Origin: Limnephilus marmoratus
Lineage: Eukaryota; Arthropoda; Insecta; Trichoptera; Limnephilidae
Assembly: GCA_917880885.1 (NCBI GenBank)
Contig: OU862915.1
Location: forward strand, 39,750,676-39,814,675
Direction: 5' to 3'
Length of the DNA: 64,000 nucleotides
The position numbers and the translations under genes are program-made. Below the pieces are notes generated by a model. It did not search any database. It saw only the letters and a program-made list of their open reading frames with translations, and had not been told where the DNA came from. Below, piece by piece: positions 9,621 through 19,495 of the stretch; within the stretch, counting starts at the first letter, position 1; every line of letters begins with the position of its first letter.

Positions 9621-11309
9621 TGTGATAATTATAATATTGAATATTGAGTGAATTCCTAAAATTCAAAAACGTCAAATGTCAATACGCTGATTGTTTTGCT
9701 TTTGTTCCTAAACATATAATGCTGCCCCTCTTTCTTACACACATATGTCAACAGTCAAATTGAGAAAAACAGTGAACGTATGTCTGCACCCCTCCAAAGG
9801 AAAAATAAAATAATTATAACAAATCCCCGTCACACACACACAGAGAATGAAACGCAATTCCCGTAAATAAGTGGAAAAGTAAGAAAATCAGAAAAAATAT
9901 AAATCCGTACACAACGCCAACGACCAACTGTCCTTATTTTGTTTACGGACAAAAACAAAATAAGGACGGTTGCACATCGATAATTGCTTCATTATTAATA
10001 AAAAAACTGAATTTAATTCAGCTCAAAAGTTAACACAACAGTTATTCTTCTGAGGCGGTACGAAGTTCGCCGGGTCAGCTCGAGTAGATAAAAAAAAACT
10101 TATTATAAACAAAAAGGCAAGAAATTTGAACGCTAACATATTTAGTTGGCCCCGCAACCAGAGAAAATGATAGTATAAAATAAATTTTTCAAAGTAAAGC
10201 TCTCCGACAGAAGATTGGTATCTGAGGTTTTTTTCACTATTTAAAATCATTTATTTCCTTATTGACGACCCTTCACCATTGCAACCAATTTCATATCATG
10301 TTCCTAATGTGTCACCCGAACTACAAATATCTTTCACTGCAGCAATAATGTCAATACCAATTCGTTGATAAAATCTCTAACATCACATATTATATGTATA
10401 AGCAGCTTACGAAACCAATGTCCTTAAGTAACAGAGATTTTTTAAAAACTTACAATAAAGCATGTGCAACCGTAGCCACCACATTGTCATAACCTAGAAA
10501 TGTTTGAAAAAATTTAATCTATTTTTTTTTGCGATTAATGTATACTTACCTACGTCATCCCACTTGGTTTAAAATCGCTCAGTTGCAATACGTTGTAAGC
10601 GACAATATGTACAATACAATCAATATTAGATCGAAGCATTCGTCAGATTTGAATTAATATTTTTAAGGGTTTATGTCGGGAGCCACAATATTTGTGAAGT
10701 TTGCTATTTTTCGCTCACTTATAAAGTTTGTATTTTGTGGTTCACGTATTTTTTTTAAAAAACAGTTGTCATTAATATAAACTTTGTTTACTGTGGCCTC
10801 ATTGCAAATTTTAGTTAATTTGAATCATAATCTGGACCTTCACAGGATTTATATTTTTTTTTATTCTGTGTTTTTGTGTTCACTTAACTTGTGCCGTAAT
10901 TAAATAAATAAATGTTCAGTGCAATATTCTTACCCGAACTTTAAAAACTACACACATTCTACTTACTATTAGTCATAGATCAATGCACGTCATTGACAGA
11001 ACAAATGCCTATTTACATTGCTTTATGTTTTTTTTAAATTATATTTCTACGGCAACACATCTTTCCGTAAAATAATTAGGAGCTAAGCTAAGAAAGAAGA
11101 AGATAGAGAAAGGCCGGGATTGGATAACTAATTTAGTTACAGCATGATTTATTGATCAATGATTCCATTATGAAACTATAGCCATATTCACAAGGGAGTC
11201 AAATGTCAGGCGCCGAGAGTTTAGGCGAGGAAGTTTATACGTGGGCATTCTCATGATGAACTTTTTAAAATTATTATAATATTTTGCATGTAGGAAATCT
11301 TTAGAGATA
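9621..11309. other. Unassigned AT-rich sequence
   Basis: Nothing coding was recognised. A small hairpin at 9930-9964 (TCCTTATTTTGTTT, 7-base loop, then its complement) is the only structured feature. The short ORF at 10023-10250 (minus) has one hydrophobic stretch but no similarity that I recognise. Confidence 0.35.
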
Positions 11310-11631
11310 TTCATCATAAAGAGTAGGATTAAGAAAGGGAACCTCAGATGGTTTGGGCACGTAGAGCGAATGAACGAAGAAAGTAGTGTAAAAAGAATAT
11401 ATGACGCAATTGTGAATGGTAGAAGAAGTCGGGGAAGTCCGAGGAAGACATGGCACGATCAAGTGAATCAGATACTTGAGACGGGCCATGTCAAAAGTCA
11501 GAATAATAGAAGAGTTTGTACGAGACAATGTGAGTGAGGCAAGGAGTGTGTGCCAAGACTGAGTTGTTTGGCGGTCCGTCCTCTCTGCCTACCCCTGCGG
11601 AGAAACGACATGATGGTTAGTTAGTTAGAAA
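11310..11631 (+). mobile_element. 5'-truncated LINE, C-terminus and (GTTA)n tail
   Basis: The plus-strand frame ending at the TGA 11535-11537 reads IKKGNLRWFGHVERMNEES, then VNGRRSRGSPRKTWHDQVNQ and NNRRVCTRQCE. The LRWFGHV-ER and GRR-RG-PRK-W blocks are standard at the C-terminus of a large group of LINE endonuclease/RT proteins. After the stop comes a short 3' UTR (GGCGGTCCGTCCTCTCTGCC) and a tail of GTTA repeats (11616-11630). Related fragments are at 1-40 and 40528-40690. About 75 codons survive in one frame, so it is fairly young but truncated. Confidence 0.75.
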
Positions 11632-11715
11632 TCTTTTTGTGGTGAACACGGCAAAAAGCATATTTTCATGTATAGACACACAAAATCAGGATGACATAAA
11701 GAGAAATTGCACTAA

Positions 11716-11860
11716 AATCCGGTCAGTGGCCAAGTTGGCATCGCGTCTGGTTCCACCCAGGCGTCTTACGACACAAACAACATTTTCCGATTGCTGTGGT
11801 GGTGGTAGGATATTTTCAAATTATTTTTAGGTTATTCGTACCCCGGAAATGTTTGGCCAG
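11716..11860 (+). mobile_element. SINE-like element T, copy 1
   Basis: It begins CCGGTCAGTGGCCAAGTTGG and contains ACAAACAACATTTTCCGATT and TGGTGGTGGTAGG, matching copies at 34670-34850 (plus) and 50535-50705 (minus). The best-preserved copy (50535-50705) has tRNA-like A and B boxes in the head. This copy has lost the B-box region by a deletion of roughly 35 bases. Confidence 0.6.
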
Positions 11861-12534
11861 TGACGTCTTAAGCCATGAGGGTGCCCCCTCATTTTCGAAT
11901 CCGGGAAGGAGCGAGGGATAGAGAATTTCATTTTTTTTTTCCATAACATCTCCTCGGCTCCTTGGCATCTCGCAGTTATGTCGGCCCTGCACTGAGTTTG
12001 GGGACACTTTTTGAAATGAAAATATATAAAGAAACACAAGAATGTTTCTAGAACTGAGTTCCGGGGCCCCCTTAGGATAGTATTACGTAAGTAGGACGAC
12101 AGTAGGACCGTAGAACGTCCTGCGACGGAACTGCGTTGCACATTTATTTAGTAAAATCTATTATGTCCTATTTAATTATACAAATGAGTGGGGTATCTAC
12201 ATAATTTCTAAGAAGCTAACAATGCATGTTTTTGCTGCTAGGCCCTGCGGGCGGCTTTTAGTTCGGCTTCCCCCGGTTTGAGTGTTTGTGTCTTGTGACC
12301 ATTTTATAAACCCGATAGGAAATAGGAACTAGTTCCTAAAATACCCAGTTCCTCTGATCCACTGTGATCCAGGGACAGCTGGTCACCGTCGGCGACTCAC
12401 CGAAACAAAGTAACAGTGACAAAGAAACAGAGACAAAATAACCGTGACACGCAACGACGTTATATGTATTTTATAACAACTTCGTCAAGTATTGCCGAGA
12501 ATCTTTCTAAATCCGGAAGGATTCTTAAGTCTTA
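11861..12534. other. Unassigned sequence
   Basis: It contains overlapping minus-strand ORFs of 73 and 104 codons (11816-12141) with no recognisable domain; they overlap each other in different frames, so at most one could be real, and probably neither is. A GC-rich patch at 12240-12300 is unexplained. Confidence 0.35.
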
Positions 12535-12755
12535 AAGTATATAAATCGGTAGCACTTATACCTAGTGGGGAAACATCCATATGCGAGCTGCTGACGGAAG
12601 TAGTGACATCTTGTGTGGAATTTTTAAATTTGAAACCGAATTATAAAAGTAGCTTTGTGTGAAATTCCACGTAAACAGATGTTATTTGAGGCGCGGTCGG
12701 TGGCGTCCGACATACACTCGTGGCTGGGGTCTGAGATTCAACCACGCTGATGCTA
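12535..12755 (+). repeat. Repeat V, copy 1
   Basis: It matches 60225-60470 in the opposite orientation over about 220 bases. Shared blocks include ACATCCATATGCGAGCTGCT, GACGGAAGTAGTGACATCTT, GTGTGAAATTCCACGTA, and a GC-rich end GAGGCGCGGTCG...GGCGTCCGACAT. That end resembles the head of tRNA-derived SINEs (GGTCGGTGGCGTCCGAC...), but its B-box-like word is degenerate. It is a dispersed repeat of uncertain class. Confidence 0.55.
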
Positions 12756-13554
12756 GTCTATTAATACTGTTTGATAATCTAAATCATAATCTTATTGATG
12801 ACAAAAGGGTACTTTATAAATTAGACAAGAATTATGGCTGCTTTCACAAGTAGGGGTGCTAGAAAAGCGTTTATACCCCTCTGACAATGCCACTACGATC
12901 ATCAAAGCATTCTAAGATCCGCAAACTCGAAATTGATGAATGCATCGTCAAGCATCACTGCTAACTATGTCCAAACAAAGTAAACTCTGCGACAAGTCTA
13001 AAGAAACAAGACCAAAAACATCCCTAAAGCATAACAAGCAACAGAGCATTGGACCTGATAATGTGCAACGTGTGTGAAAAAGAGTTTATCCCTAACTGAG
13101 GAAACAGGTTAGGGGATGAATAGACGATATGTGAAATCTCACGGCTGCTGCGTGCTCGAGACAACTTATAATAACTCCGAGATAAACTGGAAATAGACAA
13201 ATAGGTCTAACATGGTGTAGAACCTTTGTCCCGCTTGACCTAGTTATTGAAATAAAGGGGTTATATTGGTATACAGTTGGTAGATGGTGACTGTGTATCC
13301 ACTGAAACCCATAAAATAAATAATTTTAAAATTCAGATATGATTAAATTTTCACGGTATTACAGTGATTACAAAAGGAGGTAGCGCAACACGGTATAATA
13401 CCTCAAAAATACATAACACCGAACTTACAACTTATTGTATTTTTACCTTCACATTGTAATATAAGTACTTATAATATAATATAGCATTAAAAATGTACAC
13501 TACTCTTCCAGATACAAGTTAATGCTTCCATTGAAGGTATTTATTTATATATTG
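12756..13554. other. Unassigned sequence with a short Penelope-related remnant
   Basis: Bases 13375-13415 contain AGGAGGTAGCGCAACACGG, also found at 35719-35740 and, inverted, at 35590-35610 within Penelope-type terminal repeats. Nothing else was recognised. The last 5 bases (13550-13554, TATTG) are the left target-site duplicate of the BEL element. Confidence 0.45.
13550..13554. repeat. Target-site duplication, left copy
   Basis: TATTG precedes the 5' LTR and is repeated at 19898-19902 after the 3' LTR. A 5-bp duplication is normal for BEL/Pao integrases. Confidence 0.9.
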
Positions 13555-13956
13555 TGTTAAGATTTCAGGTACTGAAATATTAATATTTGTGATTGTCACC
13601 CTAATGGTTGTGGCAACATTTTTTGTGTTGGCAATTGCCAGGGCGATTTCGTATTGCCACGGATTTTTTAATTCCTTCTTCTCTTGTTACCATCCGTCTT
13701 GGGCGGGTCGTTTTTGGGCAAAACGTCTGCTGCCAGGTTTTCACTTCATGTGGGTTATAAAACCGCGGAGAGAGATAGCATCATTGGGCTCACCGTACAT
13801 GAGCTACCCTACGGGTCTTTTATTGTTTCAATAAAGACCAATTATTCAAGAGCTGGAGTTATTATTGAAGAGTTACTCCAGCCACACTTCCCTTGGAATC
13901 TGGTGTTACCACGCCGGATTGCTTTGTCAGGAGAGCGGAAGTTGAGATCCTGAACA
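13555..13956 (+). repeat. 5' LTR of BEL/Pao element
   Basis: It is 402 bp, from TGTTAAGATTTCAGG to GAGATCCTGAACA. I compared it by eye with 19496-19897 and saw no difference. It contains a TATA-like box (13756-13762) and an AATAAA signal (13830-13835) in the spacing expected for U3, R and U5. The two short ORFs inside it (81 and 89 codons) occur identically in the 3' LTR and are not genes. Confidence 0.95.
13756..13762 (+). promoter_or_regulatory. TATA-like box of the 5' LTR
   Basis: TATAAAA lies 74 bases before the AATAAA signal. This is a plausible RNA polymerase II promoter for the genomic RNA. The same box is at 19697-19703 in the 3' LTR. Confidence 0.5.
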
Positions 13957-13957
13957 T

Positions 13958-13975
13958 TGGTCCTTCGAGCCGGAT
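13958..13975 (+). promoter_or_regulatory. Primer-binding site (tRNA-Tyr)
   Basis: TGGTCCTTCGAGCCGGAT begins two bases after the LTR. It is the complement of the 3' end of animal tRNA-Tyr including CCA (ATCCGGCTCGAAGGACCA), over 18 of 18 bases as I remember that tRNA. It would prime minus-strand cDNA synthesis. Confidence 0.8.
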
Positions 13976-14215
13976 GATCATTATTGGATTGATCATTCGA
14001 GCCGGTGATCATTATTGGATTGACTCATTCAAGCTGGGTGATCATTATTTGGATTGATCCATTTGAGACTGAAGATCATTATTTGGAGTGGCCCAGTCAG
14101 GCCTCATCATCATCGGGAGTGGTCCAGTCGGCGGCCTCATCATCATCGGGATTGGTCCAGTCGGCGTCCTCATCACCATCATTGGATTGATCAAGCGAGC
14201 CTCATCACGACGCTC
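13964..14215 (+). repeat. ~32-bp tandem repeats in the BEL leader, starting inside the primer-binding site
   Basis: About eight diverged units start near 13964, 13996, 14028, 14062, 14094, 14125, 14158 and 14191, a step of 31-34 bases. Early units read TTCGAGCCGG then TGATCATTATTGGATTGA. Later units drift to CAGTCGGCGGCC and TCATCATCATCGGGATTGG. The first unit overlaps the primer-binding site and the second repeats its GAGCCGG core. The array lies in the untranslated leader, where packaging or dimerisation signals would be expected. Confidence 0.75.
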
Positions 14216-14622
14216 GCATGCACAGCAAATCAGGTTGTAGCCTTCCTTTCATTGTCCTTTCAAATTCCATTTAAAAAGCTAAAAATCTGTGTAGATGCCA
14301 CATTATTTCGTATTGATTATATCGAATTACATTCGGGTGTTCATAATCAGATGCTTTCAATATTACATAGCATAAATTTGTTGGTGATAATAATTTTTAT
14401 TGTTGTATTCAGTCTGCCGAATAACTTTGCTTTTGCCTACCTACATTTCTAGCCACGCGGTTGCAAGTTTCGTCTTTGTATGCTATAGTATTGTGAGTGG
14501 TTTCTCTATGATCCAAAGTATATTATTTATGGTATTATTCATTGTTGTTTACGTCAAACTGTCGCGTTGTGTATTGTGTATTCAGTTTTGAAATCAAGTT
14601 AGTGTTATTTCGTTTGTAAAAA
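14216..14622 (+). other. Remainder of BEL 5' leader
   Basis: This is untranslated sequence between the tandem repeats and the gag-pol start at 14623. Two overlapping short ORFs here (ending 14452 and 14591) have no similarity to gag and are not likely genes. The chosen ATG (14623) is preceded by AAAA, a reasonable insect translation context. Confidence 0.6.
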
Positions 14623-17600
14623 ATGGAACTCGACAAGTTGATTAAACGGCGCGGGGTTTTGAAAGGTTCATTAACGAGATTCGAAACCTATTTAAGCAAC
14701 GAAAATGATATTACACCTGGCGTGTTGTCATCGAGGTTGGAAGCCATTAAACCTTCTCTGATAGAATTCTCCAAAATTCAGCTGGAGATTGATTTATTGA
14801 ACAAATCAGAAGATAATGACGCGAGGGATAATTTTGAAGGTACATATTTTAATGTAATTGCATTAGGACAGGAAATGTTATCAAAATTTAAGAAGATTGA
14901 AAATGTCCCAAATATATCAGTAAATTTACCACCAATCTCTATACCAGTGTTTTCAGGTGACAACCATAAATGGTTGACTTTTAAAAATTCGTTCATTGCC
15001 TTAATTCATGATAACAGTAAATTAAATAATGTTCAGAAATTTCATTACCTTATTAGTTATGTGTCCGGAGAGGCACTTGATTTGATTAGTTCTCTAGAAA
15101 TAACCGGGGATAATTATAGTGCAGCTTGGACAATGCTTATTTCGAGATACGAAAATGTCCGACTTATAGCAAATAGACATTTGAATTTCTTATTTAGTTT
15201 TACACCGTTAAAACGACAGAATCATCATGAATTACGGAATTTAATTGATCAAGCAAACATTCATTTGAGAGCTTTACACAACCTTAAGCTACCAACCGAA
15301 CATTGGGATACTTTAATTATTCATATTCTAACCTCAAAGTTAGATAATCACACACGTAGCCTTTGGGAATCATTAGAATGCGACGAAGTTTATCCTACGT
15401 TCGTGCAGTTTAGCAATTTTATTTCACAAAGGTCTCAGATCCTGGAAACTATCCAAGGTGATATTGGTGGAATGCAACAGAAATCGGAACCAGTTGCAAC
15501 AAAAGCAAAGTTTTTTAATTTTAAGGAAAAGAAGTCTACAAACAAGGTTACGTTAGCGTCGAGCAACGTTAATTGTATGCTGTGTAATGACAGTCATTTC
15601 ATTTATTCTTGCAAAATATTTGTTAACAAAGAACCAGCGGCACGAAGAAAGCTCGTTTCAGAGAACAATTTATGTTATAACTGCCTAAAACCGGGGCACC
15701 TTTCAAAGTTGTGCAGGTGGAAGGAAAAATGCAGTGTTTGTGATCGAAAACATCACACTCTGTTACATATCAATACTGATAATGTACAAGCGGGTACTTC
15801 AACTGGCAAGGGTCAGTCGGAGGCACCAGTAAATTTAGCATGTCATAGTGACATGAACGGGCGGGAAATTTTACTATCTACCATAATAGTAAAAATAGAA
15901 GACGCGTATGGTGGAACACACAAAATACGCGCACTTTTGGATTCGGGTTCAATGTCTAATTTTATTACAAAGGATACTTGTAAAAGATTAAATTTGCATT
16001 GTACAAAGTTGAATATACCTGTTTCAGGTTTGCATAATAATTTAATTCATGTAAAGGAAACAGTTGACATTAAATTTAAATCATTATGTTCTCAATACCG
16101 GGATGAAATATCTTGTTTGGTATTAGATGAGATTTCTTGCAATCTTCCACAGACCTTGATTAATCCAAAAATGTTGAACATTCCAGACGGCATCCAGTTA
16201 GCTGATCCGCAGTTTTACCAGCCAGCTGCTATTGATATGCTGATCGGAGCAGAGATATTCTGGCAGGTGGTTCGTACGGATCAGATACAGTTAGGAAAGG
16301 ATAAACCTACATTGCATCGAACGGAGCTAGGCTGGATAATATCAGGAGCTGTACAGAGGCGTCAAAATACGAGGCCAGTTAAAGTTTGTCATATTTCATT
16401 AAATTCTTTGCAGAATCAAATAGAAAGGTTTTGGAAGGTTGAAGAAATTGAAAATAGTAAGCATCACTCTCTGGAAGATAGTGAATGTGAAAAGATTTTC
16501 AAAGGCACACATAAACGCGATGCAAATGGTAGATTTGTAGTGAACTTACCATTTAAATCTAACCTATCTCAATTAGGAGATTCATTTAGTATTGCTAAAA
16601 GTAGATTGGTGTCAATGGAAAGGAAATTCTTAAGACAACCTAGTTTAAAGGAACAATACTCGGAATTTATTGATGAGTATCTTGCGTTAGGTCACATGAC
16701 TGAATGTGAACCTCCAATACGTGATGAAACTACTTATTATTTACCACATCACGCTGTATTTAAAGAATCAAGCACAACTACTAAAATTCGTGTTGTTTTT
16801 GACGGGTCGGCTAAACCCGCTCGAGGGATTTCTTTGAATCGCGCTCTAATGATTGGGCCCACCATTCAAAATGATATATTTTGCCACTTGGTATTTTTCA
16901 GAAAACATCAATATGCAGTCACCGCAGATATTGCAAAAATGTACCGCCAAATTAATATCAACCCGGAACACAGAAATTACCAACGTATATTATGGAGAAG
17001 GGGTGCGGAGGATTGTTCGAAACACTATACGCTAAACACGGTGACATATGGTTTGGCTCCTTCGCCTTATTTAGCAATACGTTGTCTGCATCAGCTAGGT
17101 AATGACGTTTCATTTACTCATCCATTAGCTAGTAAATCCCTTAAGGAAAATTTTTATGTAGATGATTTTCTTTCTGGTAGTGACTCCATTGATACTTGTC
17201 ACTTGCTTAAATCACAAATCATTAATGCGCTTGCTACAGCAGGCATGGAGATTAGAAAATGGAGGTCTAATGCACCCTCGATTAATGATTCTAAAGATAA
17301 TTTAGAATTATTGCCAAATGAATCCAATGAAGCTAAGATTCTCGGATTAATATGGGACACCAAACTTGATGAGTTTACCTATCAGGTAGAAAGCATAGAC
17401 TCAAAGTTAGAAGTAACAAAACGTCAAGTTTTATCATTAATTTCAAAAGTGTTTGACCCTTTAGGACTGGTAGGCCCAGTAATCATTGTCGGTAAGATAA
17501 TTATGCAAAGATTGTGGAAGCTAAAAACATCCTGGGATGACAAGCTACCCAATGACCTTTTATTGGTCTGGCAGATTTACACGCTGAGTCTCCGTAAAGC

Positions 17601-19161
17601 AAATCATATTCGGGTACCGAGGAAAATTTTCTGCTTTAATAAAAAATCTTTTAGAAATAGGGAAATATTTAATAATTATTCTTCATTAAGACGACTGAGG
17701 CGCGTAGTTGCTTATATGTTACGTTTCATACATAACTGTTCTAAACGAAGACCGATGCGGGTCGACGAGCTTTTTGTAATCGAACTGGAACATGCCATGC
17801 ATGTATTGATTTTGAACGCTCAGCGATTCGCATTTCATGATGAAATAGCGTCTGTAAGTAATGGAAGATTTGTATCTAGGCAGAGCAAAGTAAAGGCACT
17901 AAATCCTTTTATGCAGGATGGGTTGTTGTGTGTTGGAGGTCGACTATCACAATCCGATATTACCTCAGCCTCTCAAAAACATCCAATTTTGTTACCACAA
18001 AATCATAAGTTGACTGACTTAATAATAACCCATCTGCATTATGAGAATTTACATTTAGGATGTAATGCTCTGCTCGCATTACTGCGTTTACGTTTTTGGC
18101 CAATATATGGTAAAAACGCAGTGAAGCGAGCACTGCATAAATGTATTGTATGTTTCCGAGTCCGTCCGCGCGAATGTCGCCAGCTCATGGGTGACCTTCC
18201 TGCTGACCGATTCCGAATCCAAAGACCACTTTATGTAACCAGCATAGATTTTGCAGGTTCAATTTTAATTAAGTCTGGTTTAACCAGAAATGCTAAGAGT
18301 GTAAAATCTTACATATGTTTATTTATTTGTTTTTCAACGAAGGCAATTCACCTAGAATTAGTGACTAATTTAACTTCAATGGCATTTATGAATGCATTGA
18401 AAAGATTTATAGCTAGGAGGGGTAAACCCTCACGACTCTTTACTGATAATGGAACTAACTTTACAGGTAGTTATAGGGAACTTACTGAACTATTTGATTT
18501 TTTGAAGGCATCTGATAAAGAAATCCATAATTTTTTGGCCCAGCAGAATATTAGCTGGAGTTTCTTGCCTCCCCGCTCACCGCATCACGGGGGACTTTGG
18601 GAAAGTGCAGTTAAAATGACCAAGTTGCATTTAAAAAAAGCAATGCGGTCAACTGTTTTGACATACGAAGGAATGAATACCATACTAATACAGATTGAGG
18701 CTTGTTTAAATTCCCGTCCTCTGACTCCATTAACATCAGATCCAAATGACTTAAACGCCCTCACTCCGTCACACTTCCTTATTGGCGACAACCTGTTAGC
18801 ATTGCCTGAGCTTGATATCCATCATCTGCCTACAAACAGGCTTAATATTTACCAAAAGATGTCTACCGTTGTTCAATCTTTTTGGCACAGATGGAGCCGG
18901 GAATACCTAGCAGAATTGCAGAACCGAGTCAAATGGCAAGAAGGACGTCAACGCAGTTTACAGCCTGGTGACATGGTCATCATCAAAGACAACCAGCTAC
19001 CTCCGCAGTACTGGAGGATGGCGCGAGTGACGGAGATCCACCCTGGCCAAGACGGACGCGTCCGCGTCGTCTCCTTGAGGACGGCCAGAGGTGTCACCAA
19101 AAGAGCCGTGACACAGCTCTGTCTACTTCCCATGGAGGATGCTTCCTCCAACCTGGATTAA
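14623..19161 (+). CDS. gag-pol: BEL/Pao Gag-Pol polyprotein lacking the RNase H domain
   Basis: An intact 1512-residue ORF that should supply capsid, protease, RT and integrase for cytoplasmic cDNA synthesis and nuclear integration. Gag-like region (about residues 100-270) contains PVFSGDNHKWLTFKNSF, as in DUF1759. Zinc knuckles are C318-C321-H325-C330 and C351-C354-H359-C364, with further Cys/His to 382. The protease has the D440-S-G triad. RT has RVVFDGSAK, the D769 site (TADIAKMY) and the YVDD box at 845-848. The integrase has H1139/H1143 with C1174/C1177, and D1209, D1275, E1327. The C-terminus ends with the YWRMARVTEIHPGQDG block. Between about residues 998 and 1015 the text passes directly from the post-RT VPRKIFCF segment to the YSSLRRLRRVVAYMLRFI segment that normally follows RNase H. 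About 300 residues are therefore missing in frame. BEL pol ORFs are usually 1700 residues or more. The start at 14623 is the first in-frame Met. Confidence 0.93.
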   Translation: MELDKLIKRRGVLKGSLTRFETYLSNENDITPGVLSSRLEAIKPSLIEFSKIQLEIDLLNKSEDNDARDNFEGTYFNVIALGQEMLSKFKKIENVPNISVNLPPISIPVFSGDNHKWLTFKNSFIALIHDNSKLNNVQKFHYLISYVSGEALDLISSLEITGDNYSAAWTMLISRYENVRLIANRHLNFLFSFTPLKRQNHHELRNLIDQANIHLRALHNLKLPTEHWDTLIIHILTSKLDNHTRSLWESLECDEVYPTFVQFSNFISQRSQILETIQGDIGGMQQKSEPVATKAKFFNFKEKKSTNKVTLASSNVNCMLCNDSHFIYSCKIFVNKEPAARRKLVSENNLCYNCLKPGHLSKLCRWKEKCSVCDRKHHTLLHINTDNVQAGTSTGKGQSEAPVNLACHSDMNGREILLSTIIVKIEDAYGGTHKIRALLDSGSMSNFITKDTCKRLNLHCTKLNIPVSGLHNNLIHVKETVDIKFKSLCSQYRDEISCLVLDEISCNLPQTLINPKMLNIPDGIQLADPQFYQPAAIDMLIGAEIFWQVVRTDQIQLGKDKPTLHRTELGWIISGAVQRRQNTRPVKVCHISLNSLQNQIERFWKVEEIENSKHHSLEDSECEKIFKGTHKRDANGRFVVNLPFKSNLSQLGDSFSIAKSRLVSMERKFLRQPSLKEQYSEFIDEYLALGHMTECEPPIRDETTYYLPHHAVFKESSTTTKIRVVFDGSAKPARGISLNRALMIGPTIQNDIFCHLVFFRKHQYAVTADIAKMYRQININPEHRNYQRILWRRGAEDCSKHYTLNTVTYGLAPSPYLAIRCLHQLGNDVSFTHPLASKSLKENFYVDDFLSGSDSIDTCHLLKSQIINALATAGMEIRKWRSNAPSINDSKDNLELLPNESNEAKILGLIWDTKLDEFTYQVESIDSKLEVTKRQVLSLISKVFDPLGLVGPVIIVGKIIMQRLWKLKTSWDDKLPNDLLLVWQIYTLSLRKANHIRVPRKIFCFNKKSFRNREIFNNYSSLRRLRRVVAYMLRFIHNCSKRRPMRVDELFVIELEHAMHVLILNAQRFAFHDEIASVSNGRFVSRQSKVKALNPFMQDGLLCVGGRLSQSDITSASQKHPILLPQNHKLTDLIITHLHYENLHLGCNALLALLRLRFWPIYGKNAVKRALHKCIVCFRVRPRECRQLMGDLPADRFRIQRPLYVTSIDFAGSILIKSGLTRNAKSVKSYICLFICFSTKAIHLELVTNLTSMAFMNALKRFIARRGKPSRLFTDNGTNFTGSYRELTELFDFLKASDKEIHNFLAQQNISWSFLPPRSPHHGGLWESAVKMTKLHLKKAMRSTVLTYEGMNTILIQIEACLNSRPLTPLTSDPNDLNALTPSHFLIGDNLLALPELDIHHLPTNRLNIYQKMSTVVQSFWHRWSREYLAELQNRVKWQEGRQRSLQPGDMVIIKDNQLPPQYWRMARVTEIHPGQDGRVRVVSLRTARGVTKRAVTQLCLLPMEDASSNLD
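17626..17676 (+). other. Probable junction of the in-frame RNase H deletion
   Basis: Codons on the left still belong to the conserved region just after RT (W..IYTLSLRKANHIRVPR). Codons on the right (NNYSSLRRLRRVVAYMLRFI) belong to the segment just before the integrase zinc finger. No RNase H motif (for example the LHGFCDAS- or LPRLELCGA-type blocks of this family) occurs anywhere in the ORF. The bases at the join are A-rich, so the exact breakpoint cannot be fixed without an intact relative. Confidence 0.75.
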
Positions 19162-19484
19162 GAACCAATTACAACGCTAAAAGTGATGTGATGTGTAAAT
19201 CAAAGTGCCGTCAGGCTCATCAGTGCCAAGTGTTAAACCATTTTCACATAAGTGGGTGCAGCGCACCAGAAGGTTCTACGTTATTAAACTTTCATTTTTT
19301 AATGTCAAGTCTGACATAGGGTTATATACTTAGTTATAAGTTTTTTGTTATTATTTTGATATCCATATATTGAATATTGTTTATTTTTGTATGTGAACTC
19401 GTTGGGTAAATTCTGAGTACCAATGGTGCAATCTCTTCTAATATATTATTTTATGAAAAACGACTATTCCTTAATACTCGTTTT
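19162..19484 (+). other. BEL 3' untranslated region
   Basis: Short non-coding stretch from the stop codon to the polypurine tract, with no further ORF. There is no env-like reading frame here. Confidence 0.7.
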
Positions 19485-19495
19485 GGGCGGGAATA
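19485..19495 (+). promoter_or_regulatory. Polypurine tract of the BEL element
   Basis: GGGCGGGAATA sits immediately before the 3' LTR and would prime plus-strand DNA synthesis. The position and purine content fit; one C interrupts it. Confidence 0.7.

Noticed and set aside
11816..12141. 73- and 104-codon minus-strand ORFs
   Set aside because: They overlap in two frames, one runs into SINE T sequence, and no domain is visible.
13589..13953. Two ORFs of 81 and 89 codons
   Set aside because: They lie inside the LTR and are repeated exactly in the other LTR (19530-19894); they are LTR sequence, not genes.
14005..14591. Overlapping ORFs before gag-pol with His/Ser-rich runs
   Set aside because: The His and Ser runs come from the CATCAT-type tandem repeats in the leader; no similarity to gag.
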